NCBI GenBank assembly: GCA_012103075.1
Contig: JAAVLQ010000001.1
Span: forward strand, 2,097,001 to 2,161,000
Origin: Brucella cytisi
Lineage (GTDB): Bacteria; Pseudomonadota; Alphaproteobacteria; Rhizobiales; Rhizobiaceae
DNA: 64,000 nucleotides
Reading direction: 5' to 3'
Shown here: in pieces, positions 18,715-29,275 of the stretch
Layout of the letters: every line of letters begins with the position of its first letter
Position numbering within the stretch: the first letter of the stretch is position 1
Position numbers and translations under genes: made by a program
The notes under the pieces: model-generated
Told to the model about the DNA's origin: nothing
Seen by the model: only the letters and a program-made list of their open reading frames with translations
The model's database searches: none

Positions 18715-19319
18715 TTAGAGCGGCAGCTCGGTTCCAACCGGGCGCAAGCCGCTCTCGGTCAGGATCTGGTTGAGCGCGATATCATGCGGCTCATTTGGCA
18801 CATGCTCGACTTCACGGCAGTCGAAAGCCATGCCGATCAAAAGCGGCTGCAGACCGCGTTCGGTGAACCGCGCCAGCGCGCGGTCGTAGTGTCCTGCACC
18901 ATAGCCAAGTCGATGCCCACGCTGATCAAAACCTGCAAGTGGCATCAACAGGATCGCAGGATCGACAATCGGCGCATCTGCTCCCGGCCCCATCGTGCCG
19001 AAACCCGTCTGACGCAATCTGGCATCAGGCAGATATTCACGAAAGGCAATCGTTTCCTTGTCCAGAACAACGGGGAGGCAAAGCCGGGCACCCTTGGCGC
19101 GAAGCGCCGATAATAATGGGCGTGGGTCGATTTCAGAACGGATCGGCCAATAACCAGCAATCAAGGTGCCTTTGGGAACGTCAATTGCAGCTTCACCTTT
19201 TTGGCTGCTGCCAGCGAAGCCTCGTAATGAAAGCGCGGATCAAGCGCATCACGGACCGCCAGAACCTTGCGTCTAAGCTCCTGCTTTTCCAGACCGGGGC
19301 TGCGCTCCGTTGCCGTCAT
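18715..19319 (-). CDS. fau: 5-formyltetrahydrofolate cyclo-ligase (one frame break)
   Basis: The restored 201-residue enzyme has the family pattern: KQELRRKVLAVRDAL at the start, IAGYWPIRSEIDPRPLL, LPVV in the core, and the nucleotide/substrate site LAGFDQRGHRLGYGAGHYDR. It converts 5-formyl-THF to 5,10-methenyl-THF using ATP. A G is missing near 19197. In many bacteria this gene lies downstream of 6S RNA; here an SRPBCC gene sits between them. The ATG at 19319 is chosen because translation from it matches the family N-terminus. Confidence 0.9.
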
Positions 19320-19379
19320 TCCAAGCCACTCCCTGCTGCCGTTTTTCACCATGCAGTGGAACCGCAAAGAGCCAATCCG

Positions 19380-20374
19380 TCAAGTGATCCCGCCCGCGCC
19401 ATACGCGATCTTCTCCGAGCGGTCACGAATGACCTTCAAAACAACGCCGTGGAAGTCATTGAGGAACAGTTTGCCCCACAGGTCACAGTAAAAATCGATC
19501 GGCGTGGCGATCTGATAATGGGTCGTCAGCGTGAGACGCGTGTGACCATTCGTGAGAGGCTCAAGACGATAATCCCCTGCGCAAGCTTCAGATAGGTGCT
19601 GTCGACCTTGATATGCGCTTCCACCTCGGGCGGTATGGAGGAGGGGCCGAAGCGGAAATCCCACGCCAGAAGCCGATTTTCTTCCCATTGCGTGACGATT
19701 TCCTGAAAATTGACGCCGTGCGTCCACTGCAAGTCGCGTACCGCTCCAACACCAGTACCGTTCAGCCTTGCATCCACCGGCTGCGGCACGCCAAGAACGC
19801 CATGGCTGAATGTCCACGACAGTTCGTCCGGGCGCACATTGCGGATTTCAACCGTCTGCTGCCAGACGACTTCCGGCGGCGCTGCGATCTCGATCACCGT
19901 GGTTACAGCGCCATCATGCGGGGTGTAGGACATCTGAAGTTCGGCTGGCAGAACGAGCAGCGGCAGCGCAATCACCAGCGTCGTGGTGCGACGCGAACGA
20001 AATTGCCGGATGATCCACAAGGTCACCGTCGAACCGAGCGCCGAGAACACCATGAAAAACGGAGCGGCCATGGCCACGCAAATTCCTGCTTCATGGAAAA
20101 AGACCATGCTGGTAACGACAAGCCCGGCGATGATAGCCCATCCCATACGGACATGCCGCCATAGGCTTTTTTGCGCACGCGGGTCGGAAAGGCTCGAAGC
20201 AAGGCTGGCAACAGCCATCGGTAACAGCATCAGGCCCGCAATGACGGGCATCGCATCCGCATATTGGCCCGACCAGATCATGACATAAAGCAGAAGGCCG
20301 TAGACGAATGCGATGGGTACCGCGACGGCCAGTCTTTCCGATGAATCGGGCGATGCTGTTTCAGGAGATTTCAT
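19380..20374 (-). CDS. Membrane-anchored SRPBCC (START/Bet v1-like) domain protein, one frame break
   Basis: The N-terminal 150 residues hold four or five membrane helices (VPIAFVYGLLLYVMIWSG, MPVIAGLMLLPMAVASLA, and so on), and the C-terminal half has a SRPBCC lipid- or ligand-binding fold (TVIEIAAPPEVVWQQTVEI, LLAWDFRFGPSSIPPEV, GHTRLTLTTHYQIATPIDFY). The function is unknown. A G is missing near 19575, which splits the last beta strands from the rest. It ends 60 bases before the cyclo-ligase start, so the two may be co-transcribed. Confidence 0.75.
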
Positions 20375-20496
20375 CAAGAGCGCAAATCGTTGGAGCTTTG
20401 CGCATGTTTACGAACAAATTGTCCGTTAGATCAAGCTCATAGCTATCCTGCGACAGCCAGAGGAAAAGAAAGCGGCGACCACGACGACCGATGGTA

Positions 20497-20642
20497 GTGA
20501 TTGATCCCGGGAACCTACAAAGTAGGTGGGCGCCATATGCGAAAGCCCGCAAGCCTTCACAGGGACAGCTCCCTTAGAGATCAATAAGGCCCCGGGGATG
20601 CTGTTACACCTGTCGGGAAGCGCAGTTCGCCAAGGCCCAATA
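20497..20642 (-). ncRNA. ssrS: 6S RNA (SsrS)
   Basis: The stretch between zapA and the SRPBCC/cyclo-ligase genes has no coding frame but is GC-rich and self-complementary, and on the minus strand it ends with GGCGCCCACCTAC before an AGGTTCCCGGGATC tail, as I recall for rhizobial 6S RNAs. A TACTATATT -10-like sequence lies just upstream of the presumed 5' end. 6S RNA binds the housekeeping sigma factor holoenzyme and typically sits between zapA and fau. Ends are approximate; structure prediction would refine them. Confidence 0.72.
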
Positions 20643-20719
20643 TAGTACCTGCCCGATGGGAACGCCAGTGGCTTACACCGGCTTAACAGGAAAACTTTTC
20701 AGAAAAATCTGGACGAAGT

Positions 20720-21085
20720 TCAGCTGTTCCGTGGCGCAATGCGCGACGCCACCTGCTCGATGCGCGACGCCACGTCCGACAGCATGCCTGTCAAGGCAGC
20801 ATCGTTGCTATCGGCGCGACCAAGCGCTTCATCACGTGCACGGCGCAGCGTTTCAACTTCGCTTTCCAGACCGTTGATACGTTTCTGCATCTCGGCCATC
20901 TCGTCCATCACCATGATCCCGGCCATGACGGTCAGGCGCAGATCGCCTATCTCCCCGAAGGACGTTTTGAGATGCGTGACATATTGATCGAAACGGTCGG
21001 CAAGCCCGGACAGATGTTCTTCCTGTCCTTCGTCGCAGGCCATACGGTAGGCTTTGCCATCGATGGTAACGGTTACGGTCGCTAT
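20720..21085 (-). CDS. zapA: Cell division protein ZapA
   Basis: The protein of about 121 residues has the ZapA N-terminal strand pattern (ATVTVTIDGKAYRMACDEGQ) followed by a coiled coil (MAEMQKRINGLESEVETLRR). ZapA stabilises FtsZ filaments. The frame that matches the family starts at an ATA codon (21085-21083), placed five bases after a perfect AGGAGG; the first ATG in frame is at 21043, inside the conserved domain. Either ATA is used or an ATG was misread. The upstream DUF4164 stop overlaps this ribosome-binding site, so the two genes are translationally coupled. Confidence 0.88.
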   Translation of the reverse strand: MATVTVTIDGKAYRMACDEGQEEHLSGLADRFDQYVTHLKTSFGEIGDLRLTVMAGIMVMDEMAEMQKRINGLESEVETLRRARDEALGRADSNDAALTGMLSDVASRIEQVASRIAPRNS

Positions 21086-21094
21086 GGTAGCCTC

Positions 21095-21366
21095 CTATCG
21101 GTCCAGAACAGCGCGGATTGTCTCCATCGCAGTCACAAGGCGACGCGAAACCTCGCGATTAGCAGCTTCCAGCCGCTCGGCGCGCGCTTCCGACTGATCG
21201 AGTTCCGGGCGAGACGGCTGCGATCCGCATTCATACGCTGTACCTCCTCCTCGGCCTCGGCGAAGTCGCCTTCTTTGTCCAGCCGCAGATCGACCGCTTG
21301 TTCAAGCGTATTGAGTGCCTTTTCCAGCCGTTCCAAGACTTGCCTGAGGGTCGTTTCGGGTGCCAT
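21095..21366 (-). CDS. DUF4164 coiled-coil protein upstream of zapA (one frame break)
   Basis: The restored protein of about 90 residues is nearly all helical coiled coil (TTLRQVLERLEKALNTLEQA, then SEARAERLEAANREVSRRLV) and fits the DUF4164 family that commonly precedes zapA in rhizobia. It may be a partner of ZapA in septum assembly; this is inferred from position. A G is missing near 21207. The ATG at 21366 has AAAGGA upstream, and its TAG stop lies within the zapA ribosome-binding site. Confidence 0.78.
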
Positions 21367-21759
21367 CCATATCCTTTCCAATGCCAATTCGCGGGCCAAC
21401 TTATGGGGATCGAATCGCGCCTGCGGGACGGGCATCTTTGAAAAGATTGTAATAATCACCCGCCCGATAAGCAACAAATGAGGGGCGCATCTAAACGTTC
21501 ATGCACCGTTATCGGTGCAAAAACGGCTTTTCGGTGATTGTTCTACAGCTTTCCACACAACTCAATCGATTAGTCGCGGACAGTTTATTGCCCAAAATTC
21601 ATCGGTTTATTGACTCCTTATACGCAGGTGCTATGTGTCCCGATGCCTTCTGGAGCGTGATCCCGAAACGCATGAAGCCGTTTTGGACACGGATCGTGCT
21701 CAGGCAAAAGGCATCGCCGCAACCCCGTTAACCCCTCCCAAGGAAAGACGGCTGAGACC
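21367..21759. other. Intergenic region between DUF4164 and tkt
   Basis: No gene is seen in these divergent promoter sequences. Positions 21649-21712 resemble the dispersed palindromic element (GAAACGCATGAAGCCGTTTT core), in a degenerate form. AGGAAAG just before 21760 is the tkt ribosome-binding site. Confidence 0.5.
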
Positions 21760-23754
21760 ATGACCAATTCCGACAAACAAAACCAGATGGCGAACGCGAT
21801 CCGCTTCCTCTCTATGGACGCGGTAGAGAAAGCCAATTCGGGCCATCCCGGCCTGCCGATGGGTGCAGCCGATATAGCGACGACGCTTTATACCCGTTTT
21901 TTCTCTCGCACGACCCGCAAAACCCGCACTGGCCGGATCGCGACCGTTTCGTGCTCTCCGCAGGCCACGGCTCGATGCTGCTCTATTCGCTGCTCTATCT
22001 TTCGGGCTACGAAGACATCACCATCGACGAGATCAAGAATTTCCGTCAGCTCGGTTCGCGCACCGCAGGCCATCCGGAATATGGTCACGCCGCCGGTATC
22101 GAGACGACGACCGGCCCGCTCGGACAGGGCATCGCCAATGCCGTCGGCATGGCGCTTTCCGAACGTATCCTCAATGCACAGTTCGGCGACAGCCTCGTCA
22201 ACCATTACACCTATGTGATTGCCGGTGACGGCTGCCTCATGGAAGGCATCAGCCGGGGAAGCCATCGCGCTTGCCGGTCATCTGAAGCTGAACAAGCTGA
22301 TCGTATTCTGGGATGACAACAACATCTCGATCGACGGCCCGGTCACGCTTTCCGACAATACCAATCAGCCAGCCCGTTTCGCCGCTTCCGGCTGGAACAC
22401 CATGGCTGTTGATGGTCACGATCAGGATGCGATTGCCAAGGCAATCGAACTGGCCAAGGTTTCCGACAAGCCGACGCTCATCGCCTGCAAGACGACCATC
22501 GGCTTCGGCGCACCAAACAAGGCTGGCACCAACAAGGTGCATGGCTCGCCGCTCGGTGCTGAAGAAATCGCTGCAACCCGCAAGGCGCTCGGCTGGAGTG
22601 CTGAACCCTTCGTCGTTCCGGCAGAAGTGCTGGACGGCTGGCGCGTTGCCGGTCTGAATGCCGCCAAGAAGCGTCAGGAATGGGAAAAGCGCTTTGCTGC
22701 CGTCGACGCGGACACCCGCGCTGAATTCGAGCGCCGGATGCGTGGCGACTTGCCTTCCAACTTCGATGCAACCATCATCGAATACAAGAAGAAGCTGTCC
22801 GCCGACAAGCCGAAGGTCGCAACCCGCAAGTCTTCGGAAATGGCACTGGAAGTCATCAACGGTGTCGTGCCGGAAACCATCGGCGGCTCCGCCGATCTCA
22901 CCGGTTCGAACAACACCAAGACGAGCCAGACCAAGGCCATAACGCCGGAAGACTACGGCCAGCGTTACGTCCATTACGGTATCCGTGAGCACGGCATGGC
23001 AGCAGCCATGAACGGCATGACGCTGCATGGCGGGCTGATCCCTTACGGCGGCACCTTCCTGACCTTCTCGGATTATTGCCGTCCGGCCATGCGCCTTTCC
23101 TCGCTGATGGGCATCCGCGTCGTTTACGTGATGACGCATGACTCCATCGGTCTTGGTGAAGACGGCCCGACCCACCAGCCGGTAGAACAGCTTGCCGCCT
23201 TGCGCGCCATTCCGAACCATAATGTGTTCCGCCCTGCCGACGCTGTCGAAGCGGCTGAATGCTGGCAGATTGCCCTGCAATCGAAGAAGACGCCATCGAC
23301 GATGGCTCTGACTCGCCAGAACCTGCCAACGGTTCGTACCGAGCATCGCGACGAAAACCTTTCGGCTTTCGGCGCCTATGAACTTGCTGCGGCAAGCAAG
23401 GATGCCAAGGTGACGATCTTCGCGACCGGTTCGGAAGTGGAAATCGCACTCAAGGCCCGCGACCTGCTGGAAGGCAAAGGCATTGCCACCCGTGTAGTTT
23501 CGGTTCCTTGCTTCGAGCTTTTCGAACAGCAGAGCGATGCCTACAAGACCGCGACCATCGGCAATGCGCCGGTCAAGGTGGCGATCGAAGCGGCAATCTC
23601 ACTCGGCTGGGAACGCTTCATCGGCGAGAACGGCATATTCATCGGCATGAAGGGCTTCGGTGCTTCGGGCGAGATCAACGATCTTTACAAGCATTTCGGC
23701 ATTACGGCAGAACATGCCGCCGAAGCTGCGGAGAAGAAGCTCAACGCCGCATGA
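21760..23754 (+). CDS. tkt: Transketolase (two frame breaks)
   Basis: The restored protein of about 664 residues has the thiamine pyrophosphate-binding N-terminal domain ([63 protein letters not shown]), the central domain ([16 protein letters not shown]) and the C-terminal domain ([17 protein letters not shown]). It transfers two-carbon units in the pentose phosphate pathway. Breaks occur at the T run near 21900 and near 22250, where an extra base splits the [11 protein letters not shown]-like segment. It is followed by a terminator, then gap and pgk in the same direction. Confidence 0.96.
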
Positions 23755-23761
23755 TTTTAAG

Positions 23762-23791
23762 AACGCCGGCGTCGTAAAAACGCCGGCGTTT
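23762..23791 (+). terminator. Terminator after tkt
   Basis: AACGCCGGCG pairs with CGCCGGCGTT across a loop of about nine bases, with T following. Confidence 0.8.
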
Positions 23792-23896
23792 GAGTTTCCA
23801 TTCCAGTCCGGTCGGACGAATCCTGTTCGATTTGTCCGTTCCGACGGAGTTTTGAAGCACTGCATGTGCAGTACCCTATCGGGAGATTAAGAGAAA

Positions 23897-24904
23897 ATGG
23901 CAGTTCGCGTCGCAATTAACGGTTTTGGCCGCATCGGCCGCAACATCCTTCGCGCCATCGTCGAGTCGGGCCGCACCGATATTCAGGTCGTGGCCATCAA
24001 CGACCTCGGCCCGGTCGAAACCAACGCACATCTTCTGCGTTATGACAGCGTTCATGGCCGTTTCCCCAAAGAAGTTAAGGTTGCAGGCGACACCATCGAC
24101 GTCGGCTACGGCCCGATCAAGGTTCATGCCGTCCGCAACCCGGCTGAACTGCCGTGGAAGGAAGAAGGCGTCGACATCGCTCTGGAATGCACCGGCATCT
24201 TCACCTCGCGCGACAAGGCTGCGCTTCATCTTGAAGCTGGTGCAAAGCGCGTCATCGTTTCGGCTCCTGCCGACGGCGCGGACCTGACTGTCGTCTATGG
24301 CGTCAACCATGACAAGCTGACCAAGGACCATCTGGTCATTTCGAACGCTTCGTGCACCACCAACTGCCTTGCACCGGTGGCTCAGGTTCTCAACGATGCT
24401 ATCGGCATCGAAAAGGGCTTCATGACCACGATCCACTCCTATACGGGCGACCAGCCGACGCTGGACACCATGCATAAAGATCTCTACCGCGCGCGCGCAG
24501 CAGCTCTTTCGATGATCCCGACCTCGACGGGCGCAGCCAAGGCTGTCGGCCTCGTTCTGCCGGAACTGAAGGGCAAGCTCGACGGCGTTGCCATCCGCGT
24601 TCCGACCCCGAACGTCTCGGTTGTCGACCTGACCTTCATCGCCAAGCGCGCAACGACCGTCGATGAAGTCAACAACGCGATCCGTGAAGCCGCCAATGGC
24701 CGCCTCAAGGGTATCCTCGGCTACACAGATGAGCCACTCGTCTCGCACGACTTCAACCACGACTCCCATTCCTCGGTCTTCCACACGGACCAGACCAAGG
24801 TCATGGAAGGCACCATGGTGCGTATCCTGTCGTGGTACGACAATGAGTGGGGCTTCTCCAGCCGTATGGGCGATACCGCTGTCGCCTTTGGCAAGCTGAT
24901 CTAA
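23897..24904 (+). CDS. gap: Glyceraldehyde-3-phosphate dehydrogenase, type I
   Basis: This intact 335-residue enzyme shows the Rossmann motif [16 protein letters not shown], the active-site [15 protein letters not shown] with the catalytic Cys near residue 154, and the C-terminal [12 protein letters not shown]. The Asp in AINDLG suggests NAD preference. It catalyses the phosphorylating oxidation step of glycolysis, or its reverse in gluconeogenesis. The DUF1089 gene follows after ten bases, then pgk. Confidence 0.98.
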   Translation: MAVRVAINGFGRIGRNILRAIVESGRTDIQVVAINDLGPVETNAHLLRYDSVHGRFPKEVKVAGDTIDVGYGPIKVHAVRNPAELPWKEEGVDIALECTGIFTSRDKAALHLEAGAKRVIVSAPADGADLTVVYGVNHDKLTKDHLVISNASCTTNCLAPVAQVLNDAIGIEKGFMTTIHSYTGDQPTLDTMHKDLYRARAAALSMIPTSTGAAKAVGLVLPELKGKLDGVAIRVPTPNVSVVDLTFIAKRATTVDEVNNAIREAANGRLKGILGYTDEPLVSHDFNHDSHSSVFHTDQTKVMEGTMVRILSWYDNEWGFSSRMGDTAVAFGKLI

Positions 24905-24914
24905 GCCTCCGACC

Positions 24915-25484
24915 ATGTTTCGCGCCCTTCTCCCCACCGTTGCGCGCTGGCGTCCGCTGGAAGGAGAAGGGCTCGAACATCTCAATATCAGCCCCGCCGG
25001 CCGCACGATCCGTGCTGAAAGCGTGGTGATTGGCGACCGCGAAGACAATCCCTACGGCGTGCGCTACAGCATCGACTGCAACAGCGTCTGGCATGTCCTC
25101 CATTTCCTGATCGAAACTACGGCCGGACACCGGCTGGAGCTTGTTTCCGACGGCGACGGTCGCTGGAGCACGATGGCTGGCGATGCATTGCCCGAGTTCG
25201 ATGGCTGCATCGATATCGATCTGGCAGGAACGCCCTTCACCAACACGCTGCCCATCCGCCGTCTTGGCCTCACACCGGAAAGCGGCACCGTTCAGCTCGA
25301 CATGCTTTACGTGCCGTTCGACAGTTTCCGTCCGCTGCGCGACCAGCAGCGTTATACCTGCCTTGAGGAAGGGCGGCGCTATCGCTACGAGGCTGCCGAC
25401 CGCACCTTTACCGCCGAACTGCCCGTCGACGAGGACGGGCTTGTCACCGATTATCCAACCCTTTTCCGGCGCCTGCCTGTTTGA
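24915..25484 (+). CDS. DUF1089-type putative glycolipid-binding protein
   Basis: This intact protein of 189 residues begins MFRALLPTVARWRPLEGEGLEH and matches what I recall of the DUF1089/putative glycolipid-binding family (GVRYSIDCNSVWHVLHFLIE, then GDGRWSTMAGDALPEFDGCI). Its function is not known. It sits between gap and pgk with only 10 and 48 bases to its neighbours, so it is very likely expressed with the glycolytic genes. Confidence 0.8.
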   Translation: MFRALLPTVARWRPLEGEGLEHLNISPAGRTIRAESVVIGDREDNPYGVRYSIDCNSVWHVLHFLIETTAGHRLELVSDGDGRWSTMAGDALPEFDGCIDIDLAGTPFTNTLPIRRLGLTPESGTVQLDMLYVPFDSFRPLRDQQRYTCLEEGRRYRYEAADRTFTAELPVDEDGLVTDYPTLFRRLPV

Positions 25485-25532
25485 GCTCTCCTGCTCCACC
25501 GGCACCCGAAAGACAGTTCTGGGAGAAAGATC

Positions 25533-26724
25533 ATGAGTTTCCGCACTCTCGACGATGCTGACGTCAAGTCCAAGCGCGTACTGGTCCGCGTTGACCTCAA
25601 CGTGCCGATGGCAAATGGCGAAATCACCGACCTGACCCGTATCGAGCGTATCGTTCCAACCATTGCCGAGCTTTCCGGGAAAGGCGCAAAGGTAATTCTG
25701 CTCACCCATTTCGGTCGCCCCAAGGGCGTTGCTTCGGACGAGAATTCATTGAAGCATGTTGTGAAGCCGCTCTCCAAGGTGCTTGGACACGGTGTCCATT
25801 TTGCCGAAGACTGCATCGGCGAGCACGCCAAGGCCGCCGTCGATGCACTGAAGGACGGCGATGTCCTGCTTCTGGAAAACACCCGTTTCCACAAGGGCGA
25901 GGAAAAGAACGATCCGGAATTCGTCGCGGCTCTGGCAGCCAATGGCGATCTTTATGTGAACGACGCGTTTTCGGCTGCCCACCGCGCCCATGCTTCGACC
26001 GAAGGCCTCGCACACCGTCCTGCCCGCCTATGCGGGCCGCGGCATGCAGGCCGAGCTTGAAGCGCTGGAAAAGGGCCTTGGCAATCCGGCTCGTCCGGTT
26101 GTCGCCATCGTCGGTGGCGCAAAGGTTTCAACCAAGCTCGACCTCTTGTCCAACCTGATCGAAAAGGTTGATGCGCTCGTTATCGGCGGCGGCATGGCTA
26201 ATACTTTCCTAGCAGCACAGGGACACGATGTCGGCAAATCGCTCTGCGAGCATGAGCTGGCCCACACCGCCCGCGAAATCATGGCCAAGGCCGAAACCAC
26301 CAAATGCGCGATCATCCTTCCGGTCGATGCTATCGTGGGCTGGCACTTTGCAGCCGACACGCCGAACAAGACCTATGGAGTCGATGCAGTTCCAAGCGAC
26401 GGCATGATTCTCGATGCCGGGGCACTCTCGACCGATCTAATCGCCTCGGCCATCGATGATGCGGCCACGCTTGTCTGGAACGGTCCGCTCGGTGCGTTCG
26501 AACTGCGTCCGTTCGACACCGCGACGGTTAAGACCGCAAAACACGTCGCAGCCCGCACCAAGGCTGGCAAGCTGGTTTCGGTCGGCGGCGGCGGCGATAC
26601 GGTCGCAGCCCTCAATCATGCTGGCGTAGCCGATGACTTCACCTATATCTCGACCGCAGGCGGCGCCTTCCTCGAATGGATGGAAGGCAAGCCCCTCCCC
26701 GGCGTTGATGTGTTGAAGAAGTAG
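25533..26724 (+). CDS. pgk: Phosphoglycerate kinase (one frame break)
   Basis: The restored 396-residue enzyme has the family signature [12 protein letters not shown] near residue 15, the basic patch [17 protein letters not shown], the hinge region [20 protein letters not shown] and the nucleotide site [16 protein letters not shown]. It makes ATP from 1,3-bisphosphoglycerate. An extra C near 26022 splits the protein after residue 163. Its stop codon overlaps a dispersed palindromic element, and a terminator follows at 26783. Confidence 0.96.
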
Positions 26725-26764
26725 AGCATTTCCAGCAAAAGCGTGAAGCGGTTTTGCACGGAAG
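26723..26764. repeat. Dispersed palindromic element after pgk
   Basis: The unit AGAGCATTTCCAGCAAAAGC, then GTGAAGCGGTTTTGCACGGA, is nearly identical over about 35 bases to the copy inserted in the TPP riboswitch at 52933 and shares its core with 18662. The GCAAAA/TTTTGC arms pair. Confidence 0.7.
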
Positions 26765-26782
26765 AATGTATGAGAACAAATA

Positions 26783-26806
26783 AAGCCCCGGAAATCCGGG
26801 GCTTTT
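26783..26806. terminator. Terminator between pgk and the PQQ sugar dehydrogenase
   Basis: AAGCCCCGG pairs with CCGGGGCTT across a four-base loop, followed by T, between converging genes. Confidence 0.85.
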
Positions 26807-26808
26807 CT

Positions 26809-27958
26809 TCATGCTTTGGGGGTCAGCTTCAGGAGGCGCCCCGGATTGTCATCCTCGATCAGCCAGATGGCCCCGTCGGGACCGACAGCCACATCGCGGA
26901 CACGGTTTTCCATTTCAAAGCGCTCGGCTTCGTCCGCCTTGCCATCCTTGTCGATCACGACACGTACCAGCGACATGACCGAAAGCCCTCCGATCAAAGC
27001 CGAGCCGCGCCATTCGGGGAACATGTCTCCCTCGTAAAAGGCAAGACCGGCCGGAGCGATAACCGGCGTCCAGTACACCAATGGCGGCTCGAATTCCGGA
27101 CGTGTGCTATGGCGCGGGATCGGTCTGCCGCTATAATTGTCGCCATTGGAAACAACAGGCCAGCCATAATTAAGACCGGGCTTGATGAGATTGAACTCGT
27201 CACCGCCACGCGGGCCCATCTCGTGCTCCCAGAGCTTTCCATCGGGGCCGAAGGCCAGTCCGTACGGGTTGCGATGGCCGGTTGACCGGGTTAGTGCCCG
27301 CACACCTCCCGCATCCGCGTGCGGATTATCCTTCGGCACGGAACCATCGAGATTCATGCGGAGAATTTTCCCCATGGGAGCCTCATCGTCCTGCGCGGTT
27401 GCAGGCAACATGCGGTCGCCGACGGAAAGGAACAGATGTTTGCCGTCCGGCTCGAATGCAATAATGCCGCCCGGCTGTCCGCCGCGAGCCGCCGCATCCT
27501 GTTTCCAGATCGTGGTCTTGTCCTGCAGCGCTGCCTTGCCGTCACCTTCATCCAGCACAGCGCGCACCAGAACGACGCTGCTGCCGTTCTTCGCCGGTTC
27601 GTTATAGGAGAAGTAGACTGCCTTACCCTTTTTCGAAATCCGGAGCAGGCGCAATATCGAGCAGGCCGTTCTGGCCACTGAATGCCACTTCCGGCACACC
27701 ATCGACAGCAGTTTTGTCACCCGATTGCGTGACGATGAAAATCTTGCCGCCCTTCTCCGTCAATAAAAGTCTGCCATCGGGCAGAAAGGCGATAGCCCGG
27801 GGCGTATCGAATTCGGCAACCGACGTTGCAGTAAACGGAGCACTTGCTTCGGCCTTCCTGCCACCGGCATTGATGCTCTCAGCCGAAACATCCAGCACCG
27901 GCAGGGCAACCATTGATGCTGCCAGAACAAACGGCAGGCTCAAAAGGGCGCGTCGCAT
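26809..27958 (-). CDS. PQQ-dependent aldose sugar dehydrogenase (YliI/Asd type), one frame break
   Basis: The restored protein of about 382 residues has a signal peptide (MRRALLSLPFVLAASMVALP) and a six-bladed beta-propeller of the soluble glucose dehydrogenase family: TPRAIAFLPDGRLLLTEKGG, NGLLDIAPAPDF, STGHRNPYGLAFGPDGKLWE, EMGPRGGDEFNLI and GAIWLIEDDNPGRLLKL. It oxidises aldose sugars in the periplasm with PQQ. The frame breaks at an A/G run near 27630. It converges on pgk and diverges from the aldolase gene. Confidence 0.88.
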
Positions 27959-28110
27959 ATCTCCTCCTCAAATCGGGACAATGGAAAACGGGCGAGGTTT
28001 TTCTCACTGGTTTCTTACATGGGGGTGAGAGGCGGATATCAAAACGAGTTTCGGGAAAAACCTGAGATAACCAATCTGACCGCTCGTAAGATAACTTGTC
28101 TCATCTAAAC

Positions 28111-28132
28111 CGTTTGAAAAATCTTTCAAACG
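28111..28132. promoter_or_regulatory. Inverted repeat in the aldolase promoter region (possible operator)
   Basis: CGTTTGAAA and TTTCAAACG form a perfect nine-base inverted repeat with a four-base spacer, 72 bases before the aldolase start codon. The spacing suits a dimeric regulator; no cognate factor can be named. Confidence 0.4.
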
Positions 28133-28203
28133 TTTCAATGACTTGCGCTCTTCATAGTTTTAACCAACACTCCCTCATCGCTTTGATAGAAGGAGCATTG
28201 CAT

Positions 28204-29229
28204 ATGACTGAACGTCTTGAGGATATTGCGATTGCACTGGTGGCGGCAGGAAAAGGCATTCTCGCTGCCGACGAAAGTTCGGGCACCATCAAGAAGCGCT
28301 TTGACACAATCCATCTCGCATCGACGGAAGACACGCGCCGCGACTATCGCGAGATGCTGTTCCGCTCGGACGAAGCGATGAAGAACTATATTTCGGGCGT
28401 CATTCTCTATGACGAAACCATAAGACAGAAGGCCAAGGACGGTACACCGCTTGTCGAAATCATCCAAAGGGCGGGGTCGATTCCGGGCATCAAGGTCGAT
28501 GCGGGTGCGAAGCCGCTAGCGGGCTTCGAAGGTGAAACGATCACAGAGGGGCTGGACGGTCTGCGCGAACGGCTCAATGAATATTACGCACTTGGCGCCC
28601 GTTTCGCCAAATGGCGCGCAGTGATCTCGATTTCCGATGGCCTGCCCAGCTGGGGCGCGGTGAAACAGAATGCACAGGCGCTCGCCCGCTATGCAGCGCT
28701 TTGCCGGGAAGCAAACATCGTCCCTATCGTTGAGCCGGAAGTGTTGATGGACGGCCAGCCGGGCGATCACACCATCGACCGTTGTTATGATGTGACGGAA
28801 TGGGTTCTGAAGACGGTGTTTACGGAACTTTACGATGCTCGCGTCCGGCTCGAAGGCATGATCCTGAAGCCGAATATGATCATCGACGGCAAAAGGCACG
28901 CAAGGCTTCCGTCGAGGAAGTGGCGGAGAAAACTGTCCGCTGTTTCCGCAACACGGTTCCGGCAGCAGTGCCCGGTATTGCTTTTCTTTCCGGCGGCCAG
29001 ACCGGCGAGGAAGCGACGGCCCACCTTTCTGCGATGAATGCGGGCTTCGAAATGCCGTGGAAAATGACTTTCTCCTATGGCCGTGCCCTGCAGGCGGCAG
29101 CGCTGGACGCCTGGGGCGGCAAGGATGAAAACATCGCTGCTGGTCAACGGGCTTTCGCACATCGGGCAAAGATGAACGGTCTGGCTGCCACCGGCGGCTG
29201 GAAAAAAAGATCTTGAAAAAGCAGCCTGA
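28204..29229 (+). CDS. fbaB: Fructose-bisphosphate aldolase class I (two frame breaks)
   Basis: The restored 341-residue enzyme is a metal-free Schiff-base aldolase: [17 protein letters not shown] near residue 17, [10 protein letters not shown] (phosphate/substrate site), [11 protein letters not shown], and the catalytic lysine in [11 protein letters not shown]. It cleaves or forms fructose-1,6-bisphosphate. Breaks are a missing A near 28892 ([16 protein letters not shown]) and an extra A near 29205; after correction it ends [23 protein letters not shown] precedes the start at 28204. Confidence 0.95.
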
Positions 29230-29246
29230 CTTGTCTTGAGAAACAA

Positions 29247-29275
29247 GAGCCCGGCCATGTCAACCGGGCTTTTCT
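29247..29275. terminator. Bidirectional terminator after the aldolase gene
   Basis: AGCCCGG pairs with CCGGGCT across a ten-base loop, with TTTTCTT on the plus side and a T run on the minus side, between converging genes. Confidence 0.75.

Noticed and set aside
22249-23346. Long minus-strand open frame opposite tkt (365 codons)
   Set aside because: It is a shadow of the GC-rich tkt codons; it has no family resemblance or ribosome-binding site, and tkt is clearly real.
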